Source: Bacillota bacterium (GTDB taxonomy: Bacteria > Bacillota > Clostridia > Christensenellales > SZUA-584). Taken from it: 23,151 nt of DNA. Of this stretch, positions 14,124 to 21,464 are shown one piece after another. Every line of letters begins with the position of its first letter. The stretch's first letter is position 1. The stretch covers positions 1-23,151 of the forward strand of contig JAEZIW010000033.1 of assembly GCA_023436525.1 (NCBI GenBank), read 5' to 3'. The notes beneath the pieces were generated by a model that made no database searches, was not told where the DNA came from, and was given only the letters and a program-made list of their open reading frames with translations. The position numbers were made by a program, and so were the translations under genes.

Positions 14124-14309
14124 ATGTCACAACTCAACAAATTGGAGCTGCAGAACTTAAGGCATCTTATTGGCGCGCATGAAACCGCATTTCAAAAAAT
14201 GCAAACATATGCCCAGCATTCTACAGATCCGCAGGTGAAGTCGTATTTTCAAAAGTCTGCCCAGGATGCGCAGAAAACCAAACAGCAGCTGCTGTCATTT
14301 TTAAGTTAG
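14124..14309 (+). CDS. Small coat-associated helical protein
   Basis: A 61-residue, Cys-free, highly helical protein: ELQNLRHLIGAHETAFQKMQ, then DPQVKSYFQKSAQDAQKTKQQLLSFL. This is a recurring small protein of spore-forming Clostridia found next to CotF-like genes. AAAGGAG is 8 bases before the ATG. It is followed after 15 bases by the CotF-like gene, mirroring 1181-1402 and 889-1167. The function is unknown; a spore-coat or forespore role is inferred from its partner and promoter. Confidence 0.8.
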   Translation: MSQLNKLELQNLRHLIGAHETAFQKMQTYAQHSTDPQVKSYFQKSAQDAQKTKQQLLSFLS

Positions 14310-14324
14310 GAGGGTGATCGGATT

Positions 14325-14612
14325 ATGCAGGCAAGCAATATGAGCGGTACAATGGGGAGCGGCACTTTGCCCGAAAAGGCCATGGTTAATGACGCGCTCG
14401 CGTCGGTGAAAGGGAGTTTATCCACCTATGCCACGGTGATTTCGGAGTGCTCAAACCCGAATTTAAGACAGGCCATTCAGCAGATCAGAAACAGCTGCGA
14501 GACGTCGCAGTATGAACTGTATCAGATCGCCCAGTCGAAAGGTTTTTATCAGCCGGCAACAATGGCAGACGACTCAGAAGTGAATCAGGTCAAGTCGCAG
14601 TTTAACGGCTGA
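14325..14612 (+). CDS. Spore coat protein, CotF-like
   Basis: A 95-residue paralogue of the protein at 889-1167. A short Gly/Ser/Met-rich head precedes the domain, followed by MVNDALASVKGSLSTYATVI, CSNPNLRQAIQQIRNSC, and the YELYQIAQSKGFYQPA segment that matches VFEQLRDKGYYQ in the other copy. Both end with a V(N/M)xVKSxxx helix. AGGAGGGTGATC is an unusually strong ribosome binding site 8 or so bases upstream of the ATG. A terminator follows directly, so the pair forms a closed two-gene unit. Confidence 0.82.
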   Translation: MQASNMSGTMGSGTLPEKAMVNDALASVKGSLSTYATVISECSNPNLRQAIQQIRNSCETSQYELYQIAQSKGFYQPATMADDSEVNQVKSQFNG

Positions 14613-14632
14613 CAGTGAGTCACGGGAAGAAG

Positions 14633-14659
14633 CTGACGGAGAAATCCGTTGGTTTTTTT
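14633..14659 (+). terminator. Intrinsic terminator of the coat pair
   Basis: CTGACGGA-GAAA-TCCGTTGG is an 8-bp stem (two wobble pairs) with a GNRA loop, followed by seven Ts. Confidence 0.85.
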
Positions 14660-14716
14660 CTTTTGCTCATACATTTCTCATCGCAGCTCTAATATCATAA
14701 ACAAGACATTATCAGC

Positions 14717-14733
14717 GTCTTATTTAATAAGAC
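14717..14733. promoter_or_regulatory. Perfect 17-bp palindrome, candidate operator
   Basis: GTCTTATT-T-AATAAGAC has fully matching 8-base arms. A separate half site, AATAAGAC, recurs at 14771-14778. Both lie between the coat terminator and the hydrolase promoter, in an AT-rich stretch. No adjacent regulator gene is present. Confidence 0.4.
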
Positions 14734-14832
14734 TCAGCTTGATGAATTGCATAATAAGCTCTACTTAATTAATAAGACCGGCATAATGTGCTCCCACATG
14801 ACGTGGGCGATCTCATATCGTTCATTCCTATA

Positions 14833-14861
14833 TTTTCAACAGTGTTTAGATATGGTATATT
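14833..14861 (+). promoter_or_regulatory. Extended -10 promoter of the alpha/beta hydrolase
   Basis: TTTTCA (14833-14838), a 17-base spacer and TGG-TATATT (-10 at 14856-14861). Start predicted near 14868. Confidence 0.6.
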
Positions 14862-14899
14862 TTTGATGATATTTTGTGTATCTGTGAGGTTATACCATT

Positions 14900-15772
14900 A
14901 TGAAAAAATCAAAAAAAGTGATTAAAATACTGGGCATTACCGTTTTGAGCCTGTTGCTTGTGTTGTATATACTGATGCCTTTTGGCATGGGTGTCTTCGC
15001 ATCAATCCGCCAAACGGCTGAGGTTCCCGCTGCGCCGGTCGGTTTTGAAACTGTGCAGCTGACCGCATCAGACGGCATCGCACTGAGCGCTTGGGCTGCG
15101 CCCGCCCAAAACGGTGCGGCCATCATGCTGGTTCACGGCAGTAACGGCAGCCTCGAATCGCTGCGCGATTATGCGAAAATGTTTGCGGCAAAAGGCTACG
15201 GTGTGCTGGCGCTGTGCCTGCGCGGTCATGGTCCCAGTGGCGGCAGCGGCAACGCGCTCGGCTGGGAGTGCGGCAAAGACATCGCGGCGGCCGTTGACTA
15301 CTTAAGCAATCAGAGCGGTGTCAAAGCGATCGGCGCGCTCGGGTTGTCGCTCGGCGGCGAGGTGCTGTTGAGCGCGTGCGGCGAGCTGCCGCAGATTAAA
15401 GCCGTGGCTGCCGACGGCGCGACGCATCACACGCTGGACGATTACCTGACGCTGCCATCCAATCAAAGCATCGTTCGAAACTGGACCACACGCGTGATGT
15501 ATTTTTCAGCCGGGCTGTTCACGGGCCAGCAGCCGCCAACCACGACACTGCTTGAATCAATTAAAAACGCGAAAGACACCCGGTTCCTGTTTATCGCTGC
15601 AGAAAACATTGATGACGAAGTGGCTTTTGACACGATGTATACCGAGCAAACAAAGGGCCGCAGCACGCTGTGGGTGGTGCCCGACGCGGGCCACACGCAA
15701 GGGTTTGCGCTGCAGCCGGAGGAATATGAAAAACGTGTCACGGCGTTTTTCGATGAAGCATTGGTCAATTAA
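14900..15772 (+). CDS. Membrane-anchored alpha/beta hydrolase
   Basis: A 290-residue serine hydrolase of unknown substrate. Residues 7-35 form a basic-then-hydrophobic N-terminal anchor (VIKILGITVLSLLLVLYILM), so the catalytic domain is probably outside the membrane. The oxyanion region is LVHGSNGS (77-84), the nucleophile elbow is GLSLGG (148-153) with S150, the likely acid is D238 or D239 in ENIDDEV, and the catalytic His is H265 in DAGHTQG. CLRGHGPSG follows strand 4. The length is typical of bacterial esterase/dienelactone-hydrolase-like proteins. GAGG lies 10 bases before the ATG. It converges on the DUF6179-like gene, with only 8 bases between stops. Confidence 0.85.
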   Translation: MKKSKKVIKILGITVLSLLLVLYILMPFGMGVFASIRQTAEVPAAPVGFETVQLTASDGIALSAWAAPAQNGAAIMLVHGSNGSLESLRDYAKMFAAKGYGVLALCLRGHGPSGGSGNALGWECGKDIAAAVDYLSNQSGVKAIGALGLSLGGEVLLSACGELPQIKAVAADGATHHTLDDYLTLPSNQSIVRNWTTRVMYFSAGLFTGQQPPTTTLLESIKNAKDTRFLFIAAENIDDEVAFDTMYTEQTKGRSTLWVVPDAGHTQGFALQPEEYEKRVTAFFDEALVN

Positions 15773-15780
15773 CCGCGCGT

Positions 15781-17118
15781 TTAAACGAATTCCAAATGCA
15801 GCGCCATATCTCGGATCCGGCGCTGTTTTTGTGCGCTCAATGATGCGATATGCTTTTCCAGCGCTGAGCGCCAGGCAAGCTCTGCGTCGCTGGTGTGCAG
15901 CGCATCCGGCGCGGAATCGCGGCAGATGCTGAGCAGCGCCGCGAGCGGTTCATCAGGGAGTGCGTTCAGCACCCGCTGGATATCGCCGTCGGTTAAGATG
16001 CCTGCCTCAAAAAGATCGGCGATATCCGCGACGGATGAGGCATTCATGGTGGCTAGTTCGGCACGGGCGGCGGGGTCGTCGCATTCCGCAATTTGCGTTA
16101 CCAATTCACGGAACAGCTTGTCGTCCATGCGCGGGGCGTCGTGAAAAAATACGGTTGTTGCAGCGGGCTTGATCGTTAAGAACACCCGCTGCAGCGTATG
16201 CAGCTTGAGCGCGATTTTAACAGCCGGGGCGAGCAATGCGGCTGCGTCCGACATATAACGGTAAAGAGCCGCATCTTGAATAGACAGAGCTTTGCAGAGC
16301 GCATCGGCGGCGCGTCGCAGTGTGCGGTGCAACGGCGCATCGGTTAATTTGTCGCGCAGAATGTCTCTGTCTTCGCGCGTGAGGGACAGGGATGCAGGCT
16401 GCCGCCCGCATAGCACCGTGCCCAGCGCGTTTGTCAGCACCAGCAAAAAAACATTCACGGGTGCATCCGTCGCGCCGCCCGCGCGGATCAAGCCGTTCAC
16501 CTCATCCGGCGGCCAGCGGCGAATCAGGCTGTCTTCCAGCATCAAGCGCTTGATATACCGCGATATATACTCGATGCCGCCCGCACCATCAAGAGGCAGC
16601 GCCGTGGGGTAATCGAGCAGACCGGGGGTGTCGTGCGCGGCATCGTACACGTTGTAACCCGCGAAAAACTCAGCCAACCCTGTATGCATGGTGCTCTGCC
16701 AGGTGACGCTGTCAAGCGGCATACCGCTCTTCAGCAATGCGGCATATTGCGTTTTGGTATCGGCGAGCAGTGTGCGCAGCGCGGCTTGCCCGCGGTCAAA
16801 CAGCGTTTTGATCGAAACGTTTTTCAGATCGTGCAGTGCGGCATCCAGCGGCATGGTTTTGAGCGCATGGCCGATGCTGTAAGCGGCACAGTCCATCAGG
16901 CTTTGCGCGGTTTCTTCGCGCACTGAGGTGCTTGCGCCCGCCGTATAGCGCGTTGCCAGAAACACCATCAGCTGCATCGTCTGCTCTTGGATTGAGTGCA
17001 GCTCCGTTTCACTCAGCAGCCGCTGGCGCGCCGCTTCTCGCAGGAAGGATTGAAACCATTGTGCCTTATCGAGCTTCTCTTTGGATATCGCGCTGACTGT
17101 TTGCAGCTTATTCATCAT
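15781..17118 (-). CDS. Large helical protein of unknown function, DUF6179-like
   Basis: A 445-residue soluble protein, rich in Ala, Leu and Arg, with no signal peptide, membrane segment or recognised catalytic motif. Segments that look conserved are QTMQLMVFLATRYTAGASTSVREE, GIEYISRYIKRL and LIRRWPPDEVNGLI. From memory it matches the family annotated DUF6179, usually encoded beside a DUF6323 protein, as it is here. I chose the ATG at 17118 (GAGG 6 bases upstream); the frame also allows a GTG at 17142. The start overlaps the stop of the upstream gene by 11 bases, so translation is coupled. The function is unknown; a physical complex with its partner is a reasonable inference. Confidence 0.7.
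   Translation of the reverse strand: MMNKLQTVSAISKEKLDKAQWFQSFLREAARQRLLSETELHSIQEQTMQLMVFLATRYTAGASTSVREETAQSLMDCAAYSIGHALKTMPLDAALHDLKNVSIKTLFDRGQAALRTLLADTKTQYAALLKSGMPLDSVTWQSTMHTGLAEFFAGYNVYDAAHDTPGLLDYPTALPLDGAGGIEYISRYIKRLMLEDSLIRRWPPDEVNGLIRAGGATDAPVNVFLLVLTNALGTVLCGRQPASLSLTREDRDILRDKLTDAPLHRTLRRAADALCKALSIQDAALYRYMSDAAALLAPAVKIALKLHTLQRVFLTIKPAATTVFFHDAPRMDDKLFRELVTQIAECDDPAARAELATMNASSVADIADLFEAGILTDGDIQRVLNALPDEPLAALLSICRDSAPDALHTSDAELAWRSALEKHIASLSAQKQRRIRDMALHLEFV
15799..15830 (+). terminator. Terminator of the hydrolase, inside the convergent gene
   Basis: CAGCGCC and GGCGCTG make a 7-bp stem with an inner ATC/GAT pairing, followed by five Ts. It lies antisense within the last codons of the gene at 15781-17118. 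Confidence 0.7.
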
Positions 17119-17545
17119 CGATGTCCTCGCCGAAACGGACACGCCGCGCCAGTGCGTTTAAAATGTCTTCCCGCAGCCACTCGGCACTGCCCTGACAGGT
17201 GGTATCAAAATGACGCCGCATCAGCGCAATCAAATCGTCATCGTCGACCTCGTCCAGCGTTTCGGTTTTGTACTCGTAAAATGTCTCAACGAGCGTGTGC
17301 AGCGTCTCCATATACGAGTCGTCCGCGAGATAAGGTGAATCCGCAAACGCCGTGATGAGCGCACCAAGCGCGCCTCCCGAAAACTCCACACGCCCCGCGT
17401 TTTTCAGCGCGGCGCTTCGTGTTTGCACAAGCGCCTTCGCGTCCTGCTCGGTGAGCGTGAGGCCATAGCGCATTGTGAGACTGTTGCACGCTAGGATTTC
17501 TGCCACAGCGGCTTTGTTCGCCGATGAAATTAGAAAATTGTCCAT
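17108..17545 (-). CDS. Protein of unknown function, DUF6323-like
   Basis: A 145-residue soluble protein. CNSLTMRYGLTLTEQDAKALV opens the domain. GRVEFSGGALGALITAFADSPYL, TLVETFYEYKTETLDEVDDDDLIALM and CQGSAEWL follow in order. From memory this fits the DUF6323 family, commonly paired with DUF6179. GGAGG is 7 bases before the ATG. It is the first gene of the two-gene minus-strand unit. Only a weak minus-strand promoter can be drawn upstream (TTAATA, 16 bases, CATAAT). The role is unknown. Confidence 0.72.
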   Translation of the reverse strand: MDNFLISSANKAAVAEILACNSLTMRYGLTLTEQDAKALVQTRSAALKNAGRVEFSGGALGALITAFADSPYLADDSYMETLHTLVETFYEYKTETLDEVDDDDLIALMRRHFDTTCQGSAEWLREDILNALARRVRFGEDIDDE

Positions 17546-17572
17546 GCCATTACCTCCGTTTATAAAAAAATC

Positions 17573-17601
17573 TTGACAAACGACTCATTATGTGCTACAG
17601 T
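17573..17601 (+). promoter_or_regulatory. Strong orphan sigma-A promoter
   Basis: A perfect TTGACA (17573-17578), a 17-base spacer and TGC-TACAGT (extended -10 at 17593-17601). It points away from the DUF6323-like gene. The next plus-strand gene begins 210 bases later and has its own promoter. Confidence 0.65.
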
Positions 17602-17607
17602 ATATGT

Positions 17608-17682
17608 GTATTAAGCATAATATTTACTATTGGCCATAACTTATAATATAACATTCTCCGTTTCGACGGTCAATGTTTTTTT
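17608..17682 (+). ncRNA. Candidate short RNA of about 75 bases
   Basis: The predicted transcript of the promoter at 17573-17601 ends at a hairpin: outer CATT/AATG (17652-17655 with 17672-17675), a 2x2 internal loop, inner CCGT/ACGG with a TTCG tetraloop (17658-17669), then seven Ts (17676-17682). The body is AT-rich and has no evident open reading frame. It could be a small RNA or a leader that is attenuated before the zinc-ribbon gene. Confidence 0.4.
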
Positions 17683-17750
17683 ATTTTCGGAATAAAATTT
17701 TTATGACTTCACTGACAATGGCTGATTTGTCTTGGTTTCACATATTCTTG

Positions 17751-17780
17751 TTGATTTTGGGCGATGCCGCAACGTATAAT
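17751..17780 (+). promoter_or_regulatory. Promoter of the double zinc-ribbon gene
   Basis: TTGATT (17751-17756), an 18-base spacer and a perfect TATAAT (17775-17780). A second extended -10 (TGC-TATACT) overlaps downstream at 17783-17791. Confidence 0.55.
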
Positions 17781-17813
17781 AATGCTATACTCACGAAAGG
17801 ATGAATTCGAATT

Positions 17814-18302
17814 ATGAGCGATTTTTTAAGCGGTCTCGGCGGGTTTATTAAAGGCATGCAGCCTCTGATGGGTGAGGAGATACAAAAGGACGCTTCTGTG
17901 AACGCTTTGTTTTTGCAGAATGACGTGACAGAACTGAAAAACAAGAAGAAAGATGTGCTGGCCAAGATTGGGCAGGCCGTTTACGACGCACATCAAAAAT
18001 CGGGCGGGTATTCTGAATATGCCGCGCTTTTTGAAGAAGCGCAGATGATTGATAAGCAGCTTGGCGTGAAGCAAACCGAGATGGACGCAGCGAAGAAAGC
18101 CGCCGAGGAAAAGCAAAAGCAGGATGACCGTGAGAGAATGGCGCGCACATGCCCGAGCTGCGGCTTTGAAAACGAAGCGGGTGTGAAATTCTGTGCCGAA
18201 TGCGGCACGAAACTGGAGCAGCAGGCGGCCCATTGCGGGCAGTGCGGCGCGGAGCTGAAGCCGGGCGTGAAGTTCTGCGGCGATTGCGGCGCGAGAATAT
18301 AG
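17814..18302 (+). CDS. Double zinc-ribbon protein with helical N-terminus
   Basis: A 162-residue soluble protein. Residues 1-20 are Gly-rich (FLSGLGGFIKGM). Residues 21-110 form long helices with a charged coiled-coil-like stretch (DAAKKAAEEKQKQDDRERM). Two C-terminal ribbons follow: C113, C116, C127, C130 and C141, C144, C155, C158, each with the CxxC...KFCxxCG pattern. This resembles YvlB/zinc-ribbon proteins of Firmicutes with unknown roles. AAAGGA is about 12 bases before the ATG, which is far. An out-of-frame ATG at 17801 overlaps the site. It stands alone and ends with a strong terminator. Zinc binding is nearly certain; nothing more is supported. Confidence 0.85.
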   Translation: MSDFLSGLGGFIKGMQPLMGEEIQKDASVNALFLQNDVTELKNKKKDVLAKIGQAVYDAHQKSGGYSEYAALFEEAQMIDKQLGVKQTEMDAAKKAAEEKQKQDDRERMARTCPSCGFENEAGVKFCAECGTKLEQQAAHCGQCGAELKPGVKFCGDCGARI

Positions 18303-18330
18303 GACGATCTTTGTCAATAACGCAAAATCA

Positions 18331-18357
18331 ACCTCGAAGAAATTCGAGGTTTTTTTA
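18331..18357 (+). terminator. Intrinsic terminator of the zinc-ribbon gene
   Basis: ACCTCGAA-GAAA-TTCGAGGT is an 8-bp stem with a GNRA-type loop, followed by Ts to 18357. Confidence 0.92.
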
Positions 18358-18363
18358 TTGAGC

Positions 18364-18467
18364 GTTATTCTTTCGACTGGCATAGTGACCGAGAATAACG
18401 AAGTAACTACGAAGCAGATGAGAATCTGTCGCAACAGATCCTTCCTCGCTACGCTCATCAGGATGAC
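18364..18467. repeat. Dispersed repeat type B, copy 2
   Basis: The right end TCAGGATGAC (18458-18467) matches copy 1 at nine of ten positions. The 22-base core 18421-18442, containing the ATCTGT/ACAGAT hairpin, is identical to 13926-13947. The left part holds its own inverted repeat, GTTATTC and GAATAAC (18364-18398). It follows the terminator directly. Confidence 0.55.
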
Positions 18468-18854
18468 GCAATAAGTTTCTTATCATAGTCATGACGTTAA
18501 TATCTATATCAGAAACCTAAACCTTATAGAAATTCGGGTTTCGTATTTAGTAAAATGGTAACAGATCATGCTTTTGTGGATGTAAGAACGACGGTCAATC
18601 CATTGAAAGGAGCAGTCTTCAGTCAATCGATTATCAACAGCCTTATCGATTGAAGAAAGACGAATAAACGTTACTAACAGAAGGAGTTGATATCGGTCCG
18701 GTCGATAATGTGGTTTGAGCGGTGATATTATATTGATGACACCGGACATGCATCCCGCGCTAAAAGCGTTATACCATGGGATGCACGTCACTTGGTTATT
18801 ACATCGCAACTCTTCTCCCTGTGCAGTGGCATGACATATAGAGTGGTTTATGCG
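18468..18854. other. Gene-less region with clustered inverted repeats
   Basis: No convincing gene. Three inverted repeats stand out: TCAATCGAT/ATCGATTGA (18623-18631 with 18645-18653, perfect 9 bp), TATCG/CGATA (18691-18707), and GCATCCC/GGGATGC (18750-18756 with 18778-18784) enclosing CGCT-aaa-AGCG. A 32-codon frame from an ATG at 18736 is open but unconvincing. It could be a structured RNA or decayed mobile DNA. Confidence 0.35.
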
Positions 18855-18881
18855 AAAAAAAAGAAGCGACAAACGCTTCTT
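18855..18881 (-). terminator. Intrinsic terminator of the NlpC/lipoprotein operon
   Basis: On the minus strand AAGAAGCG-tttgt-CGCTTCTT is an 8-bp stem followed by a run of Ts (As at 18855-18862 on the plus strand). Confidence 0.88.
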
Positions 18882-18929
18882 AAATTGTATGATCGAAAGT
18901 TGACTGATATTTGTGTGAACCCTGCTCAC

Positions 18930-19505
18930 TTAAAAGCCGGACTCCTCGTCGCTTATGTCTTCTGTAACTTCCGGAGTCTGAGCGGGAGTTTGTTCACCTT
19001 CGCCTCCTGTTGCTTCACCTTCGCCGCCGGTCGCTTCACCGCCCTCAGGTGCCTCCACAACTTCTCGCTTCATAATGGTAACGCTCGTGTCCGGCTGCGT
19101 AATACGAAGCGTTTCCGCGTCGGCAATTTCATAAACCATTTGATTGCCTTGCGCCGTTAATGTCAACTGATTCAGCGCAATGCTGTAAGTGCCCTGACCG
19201 AGTGCTTTACCGTCAGCCCCGTAAACGAAGTAGGTTCCGGTCGGCAGCAACTCTAGTATGAACCCTGCATCTAAGGTCTGTTTTTCCGCATCGTTGACGC
19301 TCATGCCATTCGAGTCGATAACATCAGATACATACCAGCGGCCCGAAAAATCCGTACCTGCAAAGTCGGGTGTTGGCGTGGCCGTAGGGGAGGGAATTTC
19401 CCCGGCACTTTCTGGCGCACCGGAGGGCTGAATCTGGCTGTCGTCTTTGCATGCACTCAACAGAAGAACCGTCAGCATCAGAAACAACGCAAAACATCTT
19501 TTCAT
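18930..19505 (-). CDS. Secreted lipoprotein with a lipocalin-like domain
   Basis: A 191-residue lipoprotein. The signal peptide MKRCFALFLMLTVLLLSAC ends in a good lipobox with Cys19. A Pro/Thr/Ser linker (SPTATPTPD) leads to a beta-rich domain starting FSGRWYVSDVIDSNG and ending TVTIMKRE. The pattern 'GxW...GxGxYxxxxxxLTL' suggests a small calycin-like barrel. The tail is low-complexity with a tandem GGEATGGEGEATGGEGE repeat and many acidic residues. The AAGGG upstream is 13 bases from the ATG, so initiation may depend on coupling. It follows the NlpC/P60 gene by 26 bases and shares its terminator. A role at the envelope with that enzyme is inferred; the ligand is unknown. Confidence 0.82.
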   Translation of the reverse strand: MKRCFALFLMLTVLLLSACKDDSQIQPSGAPESAGEIPSPTATPTPDFAGTDFSGRWYVSDVIDSNGMSVNDAEKQTLDAGFILELLPTGTYFVYGADGKALGQGTYSIALNQLTLTAQGNQMVYEIADAETLRITQPDTSVTIMKREVVEAPEGGEATGGEGEATGGEGEQTPAQTPEVTEDISDEESGF

Positions 19506-19531
19506 GAATCAATAGAATCCCTTCATGATAT

Positions 19532-21247
19532 TTAGAACACGCGGAACGCACAGATAAAGCTGCGCTGGCACCACGAACCATTGCTGGAGCGCTTAACGAT
19601 CTTGCCGTTTTTGGATGACGCGTCAATCATCATGCCGTCGCCCGCATAAATGGCCACATGCCCTTTGAACACAATGATGTCGCCGCGCTGCATTTCGCCC
19701 AAGCTGTTAATTTTGGTATACTTGCTGCTGTTTTTCCAACCGGCAGATGTCATATAGCCTTGCTTCACGCCCACCTGATTCAGGCACCAGTAAACAAAAC
19801 CGGAGCAGTCGAATGAGTTGGGGCCTTTGGCACCGCGTACGTATTTTTTGCCCAGCTTCGATTCGGCAACGGATATGAACGAATCGATGTTCGCGCCGGT
19901 GACATTTGCCGCGGGGCCGCCTCCGGCGGAGCCGCCATTGTTAGAACCGCTGTTGTTTGAGCCGCCGTTGCTGCTTGCGGGCTTCTTATACTTCTTGGCA
20001 GTTTCCAAAAACAGCGTATTCATCGTGTGTCGGCCAACCTTGCCGTCCACTGTCAGCTTATTTGTCTTTTGGAAGTTGCGTACAGCTGTTTCCGTGTCTT
20101 CTCCGTAATACCCGGAGGCTTTCTTCATATAACCAAGCTCTTTAAGCCTGGTCTGTACGCGCGTGACATCGTCTCCCTTGTCGCCGACGGCGAGCGAATT
20201 GCCCTGCGCTTCGGCCGACATCAGCGCATCCTTGGTGGAGGGCCCGATGTAGCCATCGGCAATGAGGCCGCTGCTTTCCTGAAAACGACGTACGGCGGTT
20301 TTGGTATCTTCACCGAATGTACCGTCAGGCTCGGTGGTTAAGTATCCAAGCGCTTTGAGGCGCTGCTGGTAGTTTAAAATCTCGGGGCTTTTCTCGCCGT
20401 AAGCGTACATGTTAGGCTTGGCGTTTTCGTCATACAGCATTTCACGTGTGTTCTTGCCCACCTTGCCGTCTTCGGAAAGGCCGTTGAGCTTTTGGAATTT
20501 CTTAACCGCGGTTTCGGTATCCGTGCCGAAATAGCCGGTGGCTTTGCCGATATAGCCAAGCTCATACAAACGCTGCTGAAGGCCTTCAACATCAGGGTCC
20601 TCGGCACCGATGGTAATCGTATAATACTGAGCCTGATCCGACATCAGCATATCATAGGTGGCCTGATCCACCGCTCCGGTGACGGGCAGGGCGTGCTGTG
20701 CTTGAAAGTGCTGCACGGCTGTTTGGGTGGTTTCGTCATAGAGCGTACCGGGTTCGTCTTCGTCAAGGTAATACAGCTCCATCAGGCGCGTTTGAATGTC
20801 CATAACAACTGTGGCTTCAACGCCTTGCGCCACGTTGATCGATTCATATACCGGCATGGCGAGCGTCACCTTTGATTCTGGCACCGTGGTGGGGATAGGG
20901 TCGGCACCGGCATTGGCGGTGTCACCGATTTTCGTCAAATCGTTGGCTGCAGCCACCAGATCGTCACCTGAAACGGGCTTTTTACCGCCGAGCGATATCA
21001 CAAGCACCAGCACGAGGATGACGGCAGCGGCGCTTCCTGCAACGGCAACCAGTCTTTTATAATTCTTAATCCTCAAAGTCCGCTTTCTTGAAGACCGATG
21101 CAGCACTGCGGATGTGCCGTCATGGCGCGCGACGCGGCTTAACCTCGCTGTCTGCGGTGCCTGAGTCGGCTTGCGGCGCAGTAAAGACAGCAGCCTTTTG
21201 GTCATACGGTTGATGTTGAAATCGATTTTTCTTGCATGCTTTTTCAT
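19532..21247 (-). CDS. Membrane-anchored NlpC/P60 endopeptidase with four peptidoglycan-binding repeats
   Basis: A 571-residue cell-wall hydrolase that should cut peptide stems of peptidoglycan. Residues 1-65 are strongly basic and probably cytoplasmic. Residues 66-87 form a single membrane helix (LVAVAGSAAAVILVLVLVISL). Four PG_binding_1 repeats follow at about 147-203, 217-273, 287-343 and 359-414, each with the LxxLGY...(D/E)TxxAVxxFQ pattern. A Gly/Ser/Asn linker lies at 424-446. The NlpC/P60 domain has Cys481 in DCSGFVYW and His530 in GHVAIYAG; the third active-site position has Asp542 (MIDASS) where many members have His. AAGGGG is 6 bases before the ATG. The first repeat is the most diverged. 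Confidence 0.92.
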   Translation of the reverse strand: MKKHARKIDFNINRMTKRLLSLLRRKPTQAPQTARLSRVARHDGTSAVLHRSSRKRTLRIKNYKRLVAVAGSAAAVILVLVLVISLGGKKPVSGDDLVAAANDLTKIGDTANAGADPIPTTVPESKVTLAMPVYESINVAQGVEATVVMDIQTRLMELYYLDEDEPGTLYDETTQTAVQHFQAQHALPVTGAVDQATYDMLMSDQAQYYTITIGAEDPDVEGLQQRLYELGYIGKATGYFGTDTETAVKKFQKLNGLSEDGKVGKNTREMLYDENAKPNMYAYGEKSPEILNYQQRLKALGYLTTEPDGTFGEDTKTAVRRFQESSGLIADGYIGPSTKDALMSAEAQGNSLAVGDKGDDVTRVQTRLKELGYMKKASGYYGEDTETAVRNFQKTNKLTVDGKVGRHTMNTLFLETAKKYKKPASSNGGSNNSGSNNGGSAGGGPAANVTGANIDSFISVAESKLGKKYVRGAKGPNSFDCSGFVYWCLNQVGVKQGYMTSAGWKNSSKYTKINSLGEMQRGDIIVFKGHVAIYAGDGMMIDASSKNGKIVKRSSNGSWCQRSFICAFRVF

Positions 21248-21323
21248 TCGTCGCCCCTTAATCCTTGGTTTTATTGATCTTAGGTAACGGACAAACCCGC
21301 CTCTTCATCAATAGAATGTCTTC

Positions 21324-21352
21324 ATTTTATCAGAAAAGGCGGCGCGTCGCAA
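21324..21352 (-). promoter_or_regulatory. Extended -10 promoter of the NlpC/lipoprotein operon
   Basis: On the minus strand TTGCGA (21347-21352), a 17-base spacer and TGA-TAAAAT (-10 at 21324-21329). The leader to the ATG at 21247 would be about 70 bases. Confidence 0.65.
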
Positions 21353-21428
21353 CACTTTTGTAACAATATCGTAAAGAATAAGTCGTATTTCGTGCCATAT
21401 CTGGTGTGAATTTCCTTGCACTGCCGGT

Positions 21429-21464
21429 CAGCGCCGCTAATCGGGCGAAAACCGCTGTTTTTTT
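21429..21464 (+). terminator. Orphan terminator-like hairpin
   Basis: CAGCG and CGCTG with a partial inner GCC/GGC pairing, followed by seven Ts. No plus-strand gene or clear promoter precedes it. The rest of 21248-21845 holds the two promoters listed and no convincing gene. Confidence 0.35.

Noticed and set aside
18736..18834. 32-codon plus-strand frame (MTPDMHPALKALYHGMHVTW...)
   Set aside because: Composition is plausible, but it is short, has only a weak GGTG upstream, and overlaps the GCATCCC/GGGATGC hairpin. Kept only as a note in the gene-less region.
18504..18929. 141-codon minus-strand open frame
   Set aside because: It runs through the operon terminator at 18855-18881 and the inverted-repeat cluster, has no ribosome binding site and an unprotein-like composition.
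19504..21318. Shared ATCAATAGAAT upstream of both genes of the NlpC operon
   Set aside because: Only 11 bases, AT-rich, at 19509 and 21307; not convincing as an operator or repeat.
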